This document shows positions 14,269-20,447 of a stretch of 20,447 bases of DNA, piece after piece. The notes below the pieces were generated by a model. It searched no databases. It saw nothing but the letters and a program-made list of their open reading frames with translations, and had not been told where the DNA came from. Each line of letters starts with the position of its first letter. Position 1 is the stretch's first letter. The stretch is from positions 1 through 20,447 of the forward strand of contig NZ_JBNPOJ010000025.1 of the NCBI RefSeq assembly GCF_050315115.1, read 5' to 3'. The position numbers and the translations under genes were made by a program. The stretch is from Peptoniphilus_A sp022767005. GTDB taxonomy: Bacteria; Bacillota; Clostridia; Tissierellales; Peptoniphilaceae.

Positions 14269-15468
14269 ATGAATGATTTACTAAAAAAGGTATTATTGGT
14301 TAGGGATAAGTATATAGACCAAGTCATTTCAATTAGAAGAAAAATACATAAAAATCCAGAATTGGGATTTGAAGAATTTGAAACTTCAAAACTTATAAAA
14401 AAGTCCTTGGAGTCTTTAGGCATAACAGATATAAAAGAAATGGCTAAAACAGGTATAGTGGCTGTAATTGATTCTGGAAAGCCAGGAAAAACTTTAGCAC
14501 TTAGGAGCGAATTAGATGCTCTCCCTATTGATGAAGATACTAACTTAGAATTCAAATCAACTGTAAAAAATAAAATGCATGCTTGTGGTCATGATGTCCA
14601 TGCGGCTAATCTACTTGGAGCTGCATTTATACTAAATGAATTAAAAAATGAATTTTCAGGTAAAGTAAAATTAATTTTTCAACCCGCTGAAGAAACTGGA
14701 GCAGGTGGAAAGTATATGATTGAAGATGGTGCCCTAGAAAATCCAAAGGTTGATGCAATATTTGGTCTTCATACAGTTCCAGAAGCTATTGGCAATATTT
14801 CCTATGGTTTTGGAGAACAAACTGCATACACAGATTTTTTTGAGATTGAAATTATAGGCAAGAGCTCTCACAGTGCAAAACCTCAAGAAGGTATTGATGC
14901 AATCCTAGTTGGATCTAATATAGTTACTTCTATTAATACAATAATTTCAAAATTTATAAGTCCCTTTGACAATGCAACTATTACAATAGGAACATTTTGT
15001 GGTGGAAAAGCGGAAAATATTATTGCAGATGGAGTAAAACTTTCTGGAATGATTAGAGCTACAAGCCTAAAGTCAAAAAATGAGATTAAAGATAGAATAG
15101 AAAAAATTGTAAATAACCATTGTAGGGCAATGGGTGCTTCTTCAAAAATCAAATTCATTGATGGATACCCTGCTGTTATAAATGATAAAAATTTTACAGA
15201 ATACTTTGCGTCATTAGCCGATGATTTTAAATGCAATTACAGCGAAAAAATATTAAATGTCTACGAAGTGAAAAATCCTATACTTGCAGCGGAAGACTTT
15301 GGTTTTTATTCTCAACTTGTACCAGCTTGTTATATTTCTATCGGCGCTGGAAATTATGCTCCCCAACATAATCCAAAATTTAGAGTTGATGAAGATGTAT
15401 TTAAGATAAGCTTAAGTCTAACAGCCTATCTTACAATTAATTATTTAAAGGAGAAACAAAATGAATAA
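14269..15468 (+). CDS. M20 family amidohydrolase (N-acyl-amino acid / peptide type), module 1
   Basis: A 399-aa cytoplasmic metallohydrolase of the M20D group (hippurate hydrolase, IAA-amino acid hydrolase, AbgA relatives), which removes an acyl group from an amino acid or splits a dipeptide-like substrate. Metal-site residues are visible: Cys106 and His108 in MHACGHDVHA, Glu141-Glu142 in QPAEETGAGG, His168 in GLHT and His367 in PQHNPKF. The inserted lid/dimer domain spans about 180-295. The entry motif reads RSELDALPI instead of the usual R-A-D-M/A-D-A-L-P-I. No signal peptide. It starts after AAAGGAG, and its last 8 bases overlap the start of the next gene, implying coupled translation. Substrate cannot be read from the sequence; the permease partner suggests it is imported. 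Confidence 0.9.
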   Translation: MNDLLKKVLLVRDKYIDQVISIRRKIHKNPELGFEEFETSKLIKKSLESLGITDIKEMAKTGIVAVIDSGKPGKTLALRSELDALPIDEDTNLEFKSTVKNKMHACGHDVHAANLLGAAFILNELKNEFSGKVKLIFQPAEETGAGGKYMIEDGALENPKVDAIFGLHTVPEAIGNISYGFGEQTAYTDFFEIEIIGKSSHSAKPQEGIDAILVGSNIVTSINTIISKFISPFDNATITIGTFCGGKAENIIADGVKLSGMIRATSLKSKNEIKDRIEKIVNNHCRAMGASSKIKFIDGYPAVINDKNFTEYFASLADDFKCNYSEKILNVYEVKNPILAAEDFGFYSQLVPACYISIGAGNYAPQHNPKFRVDEDVFKISLSLTAYLTINYLKEKQNE

Positions 15469-16771
15469 TGTAAAAATTTCAAAAAAACAAGCAACTTTTA
15501 GATTTGTAGTCTTTTCTTTTATTGGAATATTTAGTTATTTTGTTCCAATAACAATTAACGGAAACAATGCAGTCCTTATTGACCACTTGACTAAACTCTT
15601 TCGATTCCTTCTTGGTCCAATACTTCCCTACTACACACTTGCCATAGTTTTTTGGGGCGGACTTGCTCCTTTCTTTACAGGTGGCTTCAAGAAATCTAAA
15701 GTAGAATTTATTTTTTCAACTTTCAAATTTCTAGGTATTTTTGTTGGACTAATGGCAGTTTTTAATTTTGGTCCAGAAAGATTGTTAGAAAAAGATATGA
15801 TACCTTTCCTTTTTAATTCTCTAGTTGTACCTATTGGGTTAATTATTCCGGTTGCCTTAATCCTTCTTACTTTTGTAATTAATTATGGACTAATGGAATT
15901 TGTTGCAGTATTTATGGAACCAATAATGAGACCAATTTGGAGAACACCTGGCAAATCTGCTATCGACGCAGTAGTATCCTTTACAGGTGGCTACTCCTTA
16001 GCAATGCTTGTAACAAATGAACTTTACAACAAAAATGTATACACAAAAAGAGAGGCAGCAATCATTGCGACTGGTTTTTCCACAGTTTCTGTTGCCTTTC
16101 TACTAATAATTTCAAATACTTTAAACCTTTCAGACCACTGGAACCTATACTTTTGGACAACTTTTGTAATTACATTTTTAGTTACAGCAGTAACTGCACG
16201 AATCTACCCTCTAAACAAAATTGAAAATAAATATTTAACTGGCGAAAGTCCAGTAGATCCACCTAAGAGAAAGAAAATCTTAAAAGGAGCATGGAATGAC
16301 GCTATAGAAACAGCACAAAATGCAAAGCCTCTTTATATCAATATAAAAGAAGCCTTTTTAGGTGAAGGTATTAAGATGTCAACTTCTGTAATGTCATCTA
16401 TTTTATCAGTTGGATTAATTGGTATATCAATTGCAACTTTTACACCAATATTTGACTACCTTGCTTACATTTTCTATCCTTTTGTTAGATTGCTCCAAAT
16501 ACCAGAAGCTATGCTTGCATCAAAAGCTGCTGCAATAGGACTTGCAGAAATGTTTTTACCATCACTATTAGTTGTTGAAAGTCCCTTAGTTACAAAATTC
16601 ATTATAGCTGTTACAAGTGTATCCACAGTTCTTTTCTTCTCAGCATCAATACCATGTTTGCTCTCAACAGATATAAATATTTCTGTTAAAGATATAGTAA
16701 TAATTTGGTTTGAAAGAACTCTCTTATCAATAATATTTGCAGTCCCAGTTGCTTTTATATTCTTAAGATAA
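15461..16771 (+). CDS. YjiH-family membrane protein (nucleoside-recognition/Gate domain)
   Basis: A 436-aa integral membrane protein with about 9-11 hydrophobic segments and a basic cytoplasmic loop near 265-290 (PPKRKKILKGAWND). The N-terminus RFVVFSFIGIFSYFVPI and the sequence FTGGYSLAMLVTNELY (about 175-190) fit the YjiH family with its Gate domain, thought to form transporters. In E. coli, yjiH and yjiG lie beside the isoaspartyl dipeptidase gene iadA, so association with a peptidase is a known pattern for this family. Here it is coupled to an M20 hydrolase by an 8-base overlap, with its ribosome site AAAGGAG inside the hydrolase gene. No separate YjiG-like partner is present. Transport of the hydrolase's substrate is inference. 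Confidence 0.8.
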   Translation: MNNVKISKKQATFRFVVFSFIGIFSYFVPITINGNNAVLIDHLTKLFRFLLGPILPYYTLAIVFWGGLAPFFTGGFKKSKVEFIFSTFKFLGIFVGLMAVFNFGPERLLEKDMIPFLFNSLVVPIGLIIPVALILLTFVINYGLMEFVAVFMEPIMRPIWRTPGKSAIDAVVSFTGGYSLAMLVTNELYNKNVYTKREAAIIATGFSTVSVAFLLIISNTLNLSDHWNLYFWTTFVITFLVTAVTARIYPLNKIENKYLTGESPVDPPKRKKILKGAWNDAIETAQNAKPLYINIKEAFLGEGIKMSTSVMSSILSVGLIGISIATFTPIFDYLAYIFYPFVRLLQIPEAMLASKAAAIGLAEMFLPSLLVVESPLVTKFIIAVTSVSTVLFFSASIPCLLSTDINISVKDIVIIWFERTLLSIIFAVPVAFIFLR

Positions 16772-16788
16772 AAACAAAAACACTAAGC

Positions 16789-16840
16789 TTGACCTCAAAA
16801 GTTAGACCTTAAAAACTAACTTAATGAGGTCAGTTTTTTA
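16789..16840 (+). terminator. Rho-independent terminator of hydrolase/permease module 1
   Basis: A long two-part hairpin: outer stem TGACCTCA/TGAGGTCA (16790-16797 and 16825-16832) and inner stem AAGTTAG/CTAACTT, followed by GTTTTTTA. It lies 18 bases after the YjiH-like stop codon and separates the two modules transcriptionally. Confidence 0.82.
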
Positions 16841-17077
16841 TAAAAAAATAGCAAACTTGAATCTAACAGTATAGCTGTATTATCAAAGTCTAACTAATGA
16901 GCTTAAAGTACATAATTCTTCTTTTATAGCAATGTCGAAAAAATTATTTATAGGAATGGGCTTAGATTTACTAAAATCTAATAAATAAAGAAATTAAATA
17001 AAATTTTGATATAATAACTATTATTATGCTATCTTAACATTACACTAAAATGTTATAATAAAATGGGAGGTAAAAAA
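16841..17077 (+). promoter_or_regulatory. Intergenic control region of hydrolase module 2
   Basis: A perfect extended -10, TGATATAAT (17007-17015), lies about 60 bases before the second hydrolase start; no convincing -35 is seen. A second extended -10, TGTTATAAT (17051-17059), is too close to the start codon to leave a normal leader. A 7-bp dyad TAACATT/AATGTTA (17035-17041 and 17049-17055) lies between, just before the GGGAGG site, and could be an operator or an mRNA hairpin. A smaller palindrome ACAG-TATAG-CTGT is at 16866-16878. No gene or riboswitch fold was recognised here. Confidence 0.45.
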
Positions 17078-18268
17078 ATGAATATTATAGAAGAAGTAAA
17101 AAGAATTGAAAGTAAAATTATAGGTTTTAGGCATGATCTTCACAAAATTCCAGAGCTTCAAAATGAACTTCCAATGACTATGGCATACATTAGAGATGTC
17201 CTAGAGAGTTACGGAATTTCTTATTTTTCACTCATGGATGGAAATGCCACTGTTGCAATTATTGAAGGAAAAAATCCTGGAAAATGCCTTGCCATAAGAG
17301 CTGATGCTGATGCTCTTCCTATACAAGAGGAAACTGGGCTTCCATTTGCATCTGAAAATGGATGTATGCACGCTTGTGGTCATGATGCACATACCGCTAT
17401 GGCACTTGGTGCTGCAATAATTTTAAACGAACATAAAGATCTTTTTGATGGATGTGTTAAGGTATTTTTTCAACCTGGAGAAGAATATCCCGGCGGAGCT
17501 CTTCCTATGATTGAAGAAGGTTGCATGGATAATCCAAAGGTAGACGGAATTGTTGGCCTTCATAATGGGATTTTATTTCCTGTAAGTCCTGGTCATATTG
17601 GTGTGAAGGCTGGTCCAATGATGGCTGCTATGGATAGATTCAAGGTTACTATAATAGGCCGTGGAACCCATGGTGCTACTCCGCATTTAGGCGCAGATCC
17701 AATCCCTTGTATCTGTGAAATTGTAAATTCTCTTCAGAAAATAGTTAGTAGAATGATTAACCCACTAGACCAAGCACTCCTTTCAGTATGTCAAATTCAC
17801 GGAGGGTTTACCCAAAATATTATTCCCGACGAAGTCTTTATAGAGGGAACTGTTAGGACTTTTGATGAAAAAGTAAGAAATGATATAAAAAGATATGTAA
17901 ATGAAATTTCTACTAATATTGCCAAAGCTTATAATATGAGAGCTGATGTGGAATATGATTTTAAATATCCAGCAGTTATAAATGATAATGAGTTTACTAA
18001 TTTTGTTGCAAATTCTGCAAAGGAACTATTTGGAGAAGAAGTAGTTGAATATCTAGATAGACCTTCCCTTGGAGGAGATGATGTTGCTTATTTTTTAAAA
18101 GAAGCAAAGGGAACTTATTTCAGTCTTTCAAACCCTAAAATTTATCCTGACGGAAAATTTTACCCACATCATAATCCAAAATTTGATGTTGATGAGAGTA
18201 AGTTCTATATTGGAACTTCAATTTTTGTAAAAGCAGCACTTGATTTTTTAGGAGGTAAAAATGTTTAA
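17078..18268 (+). CDS. M20 family amidohydrolase, module 2 (paralogue of module 1)
   Basis: A 396-aa cytoplasmic M20D-type metallohydrolase, clearly related to the gene at 14269 but diverged. Metal ligands: Cys100 and His102 (MHACGHDAHTA), Glu135-Glu136 (QPGEEYPGGA), His162 (LHNG) and His365 (HHNPKFDV). RADADALPIQEETGLPF (74-90) is canonical, unlike module 1. Compared with typical members, the segment after the catalytic Glu pair reads YPGG, and the substrate region after LH is N-G-I-L-F-P-V-S, so specificity probably differs from module 1. The ATG at 17078 is chosen because GGGAGG is 7 bases upstream; an in-frame ATG at 17063 would place that site inside the gene. Its end overlaps the next gene by 8 bases, the same junction geometry as in module 1. 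Confidence 0.9.
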   Translation: MNIIEEVKRIESKIIGFRHDLHKIPELQNELPMTMAYIRDVLESYGISYFSLMDGNATVAIIEGKNPGKCLAIRADADALPIQEETGLPFASENGCMHACGHDAHTAMALGAAIILNEHKDLFDGCVKVFFQPGEEYPGGALPMIEEGCMDNPKVDGIVGLHNGILFPVSPGHIGVKAGPMMAAMDRFKVTIIGRGTHGATPHLGADPIPCICEIVNSLQKIVSRMINPLDQALLSVCQIHGGFTQNIIPDEVFIEGTVRTFDEKVRNDIKRYVNEISTNIAKAYNMRADVEYDFKYPAVINDNEFTNFVANSAKELFGEEVVEYLDRPSLGGDDVAYFLKEAKGTYFSLSNPKIYPDGKFYPHHNPKFDVDESKFYIGTSIFVKAALDFLGGKNV

Positions 18269-19085
18269 AAGTAAAAAACTTCATTTTATTGTTTTAGTCC
18301 TTGTAATTATTTCAGAACTCATAGGAAAGCATTCATTTAAAATAGGTGTAGGAACTGTGGTACTTCTTCCTATGCTTTATGCACTTATACTCGGCACTAT
18401 TACAACTTTAAGCAAGGTAAAAATTGCGGGTCAAAATGAAATTGAGGAATCTGGAAACCTTATTTCTATAACTCTTATGTTGCTTATGGCAAAATATGGA
18501 ACAACAATTGGCCCATCTTTTTATGATATAATCAAGGCTTCGCCTGCTCTTATTTTGCAAGAATTTGGAAATGTTGGGACAGTAGTTTTAGGAGTACCTA
18601 TTGCAATTCTTCTTGGCCTCAAGAGAGAAGCCATAGGCGGAGCTCACTCAATTGCTAGAGAACCAAATGTAGCTCTTATTGCAGAAAGATTTGGTCTAGA
18701 TTCTCAAGAAGGAGAAGGAGTTTTAGGTGTATATCTTGTAGGAACTGTGTTTGGAACTATTTTTATAGGTCTTATGGCATCAATCCTTGCAACTTCAACT
18801 TCACTCCACCCATATTCTCTTGCAATGGCATCTGGCGTTGGTTCTGCTTCTATGATGACAGCTTCAGTTGGATCACTTTCAGAACTTTTCCCAAATATGG
18901 AAGAAAAAATAAAGGCATTTGGAGCTGCGTCAAACTTGCTTTCTGGTCTTGATGGACTTTATATGTCAATATTAATTTCTCTGCCTTTTGCAGAATTTTT
19001 ATATAAAAAGATGTACAAGATAAAATATGGACAAGACCCACTTCCACCAAAATATATAGATGCAGAAAAGGAGGTTCAAAAATGA
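18261..19085 (+). CDS. DUF3100-like integral membrane protein, module 2
   Basis: A 274-aa membrane protein with about 8 hydrophobic segments. Conserved-looking features are the loop GGAHSIAREPNVALIAERFGLDS (start about residue 130; shown in part), and the small-residue stretch LAMASGVGSASMMTASVGS (about 190-208), which may line a substrate path. I recognise it, with moderate confidence, as a DUF3100 family protein, a family of unknown function. Its GGAGG site lies in the end of the hydrolase gene (8-base overlap), and its stop codon overlaps the start of the next gene by 4 bases (ATGA). The context points to a transporter component working with the hydrolase; nothing in the sequence shows direction or substrate. 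Confidence 0.65.
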   Translation: MFKSKKLHFIVLVLVIISELIGKHSFKIGVGTVVLLPMLYALILGTITTLSKVKIAGQNEIEESGNLISITLMLLMAKYGTTIGPSFYDIIKASPALILQEFGNVGTVVLGVPIAILLGLKREAIGGAHSIAREPNVALIAERFGLDSQEGEGVLGVYLVGTVFGTIFIGLMASILATSTSLHPYSLAMASGVGSASMMTASVGSLSELFPNMEEKIKAFGAASNLLSGLDGLYMSILISLPFAEFLYKKMYKIKYGQDPLPPKYIDAEKEVQK

Positions 19086-19528
19086 GCTTAAAAAAAGTGT
19101 TTGTCGTTCTTCTTATAACGGCTGGAATTACATTAGTTGGGAATTTTGTAGGACCAAAAGTAAGTCCTATTGAAGCTCTTCCTGGAATGATAATCCTTAT
19201 TTGCATCGCATTTGTTGGAATACTTCTCTCAAAAATTATTCGCATAAGAATTCCTGCAGTTGCATATATTGTTACTATTGCAACAATTATGACAATCCCT
19301 GGCTTTCCCTTTGCAGATAAAATCTATGAATTTACAAGTAAAGTGGATTTCCTAGCATTATGTACACCTATATTAGCTTATGCCGGAATATATACTGGAA
19401 AAAATCTAGGTACACTTAAAAAAACAGGCTGGCGAATTTTTGTACTTGCAATTTTTGTTATGATTGGAACTTACGTAGGATCTGCTATTATAGCACAGAT
19501 CATATTGAAAGCTATCGGTCAAATATAA
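19082..19528 (+). CDS. Small five-helix membrane protein, partner of the DUF3100-like protein
   Basis: A 148-aa, almost wholly hydrophobic protein with five likely membrane helices (about 6-24, 33-55, 58-76, 89-108, 116-142). I do not recognise the family. An AAAGGAGG site lies 6 bases upstream, and the ATGA overlap with the preceding gene suggests a fixed ratio of the two proteins. The long-plus-short membrane pair recalls split transporters, or two-part exporters such as LrgB/LrgA, but I see no sequence evidence for that relation. Conserved-looking polar positions are few (Asn near 21, Lys/Arg near 50-54, GKNLG near 104-108). Confidence 0.7.
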   Translation: MSLKKVFVVLLITAGITLVGNFVGPKVSPIEALPGMIILICIAFVGILLSKIIRIRIPAVAYIVTIATIMTIPGFPFADKIYEFTSKVDFLALCTPILAYAGIYTGKNLGTLKKTGWRIFVLAIFVMIGTYVGSAIIAQIILKAIGQI

Positions 19529-19550
19529 AAGGATAATTTTAACTGTCTCT

Positions 19551-19592
19551 AAAATATCTGTTGGGGAGTAAAATCTCTAACAGATATTTTTA
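19551..19592 (+). terminator. Rho-independent terminator of hydrolase module 2
   Basis: A 12-bp stem AAAATATCTGTT/AACAGATATTTT with a 16-nt loop (which itself can pair GAG/CTC) runs into TTTTTAT. It begins 22 bases after the last stop codon. Confidence 0.82.
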
Positions 19593-19603
19593 TGCAAAAA
19601 AAA

Positions 19604-19674
19604 TTGCACTTATACGCATTTAGTCCTAAACTTAAAATACCAACAAGAAAGCAAGGAGGTGCATATAAGTGCAA
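19604..19674 (+). repeat. Inverted repeat that could hide the transposase start codon
   Basis: TTGCACTTATACGCA (19604-19618) and TGCATATAAGTGCAA (19660-19674) are 15-bp inverted copies with one mismatch. The right arm contains the GTG start codon (19669-19671), and AAGGAGG (19653-19659) lies immediately before it. A transcript reading in from outside would include both arms and could fold the start into a stem. Confidence 0.6.
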
Positions 19675-20447
19675 AATAATAATAACACTAATTTGTTGGG
19701 ATTTAAAGATATAATTTTTAATAGTTTTGATGATGATAATAAGTTTGTTTATATTCATGCTTCTGTTGAAAAGATGGATACTTGTCCTCACTGTGGTTCT
19801 AAAAAGGTATGGGTTCATGATCATAGAATTCAAAAAATTAGGGATACTCATATTAGAGGGAAGAATTCTATCATTCATTTAAAGAAGACTAGATATGATT
19901 GTAAGTCTTGTGGTTGTCGTTTTGAAAGAAATCTTGATTTTATCGCTAAGGGACACTCTATTACTAATAGACTTGTTTTTGCTATTGTAGCTGAATTTAA
20001 TGAAGTGTATTCTATCTCTTCTATTGCTAAAAGGTACAATGTTTCTTCTAATACTGTTATTAGAATTTTAAAATATTTAAGTGTTTCGAGGACTAAGCTC
20101 TCTGAAGTTCTCTGTATAGATACCCATAGGGCACAAGTGAATTTAAAGGTGATAGTGGAAATATTAAGTATCAAACTTCCCTTCTTAATGGTGATAAGCA
20201 TTCTATCATTGATATTTTACCTACTAGGGATAAGAACTATTTGTTTAGCTATTTTAAAAGGATTCCTAAAAAGGAGAAGCAAGGAGTTAGTTTTTTGTAA
20301 GTGATATGTCTAATACTTTTAAGTCTGTTAAGAACAAGTTCTTTAAAGATTCCATCCATATTGTTGATAGGTATCATTTCATAAGGCAAGTTTCATGGGC
20401 TTTAGAAAATGTTAGAAAAAGAATTCAAAAAATCCTTCCTACTAAAC
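19669..20447 (+). pseudogene. ISL3-family transposase, broken by a 17-nt insertion and a 1-nt frameshift
   Basis: The frame opens at GTG 19669 after AAGGAGG. It shows the ISL3 zinc-finger region (CPHCGSKKVW ... CKSCGCRF, residues about 38-85), a helix-turn-helix segment (SISSIAKRYNVSSNTVIRILKYL, about 123-145; shown in part), then LSEVLCID with the first catalytic aspartate (codon 20119-20121). Seventeen extra bases (20122-20138) then shift the frame. The natural continuation EFKGDSGNIKYQTSLL resumes at 20139 and runs to a TAA at 20298. Restoring one T in the run 20291-20296 opens the third part, FVSDMSNTFKSV (second catalytic Asp) and DRYHFIRQVSWALE, to the window end. The final catalytic Glu lies beyond it. 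As written no full protein can be made. Confidence 0.8.

Larger units (their letters stand above)
19593..20447 (+). mobile_element. Left part of an ISL3-family insertion sequence (truncated by window end)
   Basis: The remainder of the window is occupied by an ISL3-type transposase reading frame and its leader. The exact left terminal repeat and target duplication could not be fixed; the boundary given is simply the end of the preceding terminator. The right end is outside the window. The element sits directly behind the terminator of the hydrolase module, so the insertion did not interrupt a visible gene. Confidence 0.65.

Noticed and set aside
16866..16878. Second MerR-type promoter around ACAG-TATAG-CTGT before module 2
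   Set aside because: The nearby TTGAAT and TATTAT are only 15 bases apart, and the arm spacing differs from the repeat at 14223-14237, so the resemblance is too weak.
1..20447. CRISPR array, tRNA or rRNA gene, toxin-antitoxin pair, phage or defence island
   Set aside because: No regularly spaced repeats, no tRNA-like cloverleaf sequence, no rRNA core sequence and no nuclease or phage gene were recognised in either strand.

Overview
The window looks like chromosome from a low-GC, AT-rich, obligately anaerobic Gram-positive bacterium. The signs are AGGAGG-type ribosome sites, AGA-dominated arginine usage, an S-layer-homology (SLH) surface protein, a neelaredoxin-type superoxide reductase and an ISL3-type transposase. 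The gene content fits the Gram-positive anaerobic cocci (Peptoniphilus/Anaerococcus-like Tissierellia), but no rRNA or other marker here proves this.

Layout: (1) 60-2312, minus: a secreted wall protein with two InlB-type repeats, an extraordinary tyrosine-rich insert and a C-terminal SLH anchor, with its own terminator. (2) 2456-3210: a degraded copy of the promoter and 5' end of the next ABC gene, then a small oppositely oriented membrane-protein gene with its own promoter and terminator, then the intact promoter. (3) 3183-5587, plus: a two-gene ABC-2/Ecs-like exporter with a terminator. (4) 5595-7876, minus: a PAS-PP2C (RsbU-like) phosphatase and a THUMP-type RNA methyltransferase; the phosphatase appears to have its own promoter inside a long dyad. 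(5) 7989-8405, plus: superoxide reductase. (6) 8427-13050, minus: an overlapping or nearly abutting operon of two half-transporters forming a heterodimeric multidrug-type ABC exporter, followed by an iron-dependent alcohol dehydrogenase. (7) 13367-14176, plus: a BmrR-like MerR regulator. (8) 14217-19592, plus: two consecutive hydrolase-transporter modules, each an M20 amidohydrolase whose last codons overlap by 8 bases the start of an integral membrane protein. The first partner is YjiH-like; the second is a DUF3100-like protein followed by a 148-aa membrane protein. (9) 19593-20447, plus: the left part of an ISL3-type element with a broken transposase, running off the window.

How the genes may work together: the most interesting region is 13367-19592. 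A MerR-type regulator sits immediately upstream of a promoter whose -35 and -10 boxes are 20 bp apart with an inverted repeat in between, the classic geometry of MerR-activated promoters. That promoter drives the first hydrolase/permease pair. Both pairs look like couples in which a small N-acyl amino acid or peptide-like compound is moved across the membrane and hydrolysed in the cytoplasm. The substrate is not deducible from sequence. The same MerR protein could also act on the divergent multidrug-type exporter operon.

No rRNA, tRNA, CRISPR array or recognisable riboswitch was seen. Family names rest on motif recognition by eye; no database search was run.
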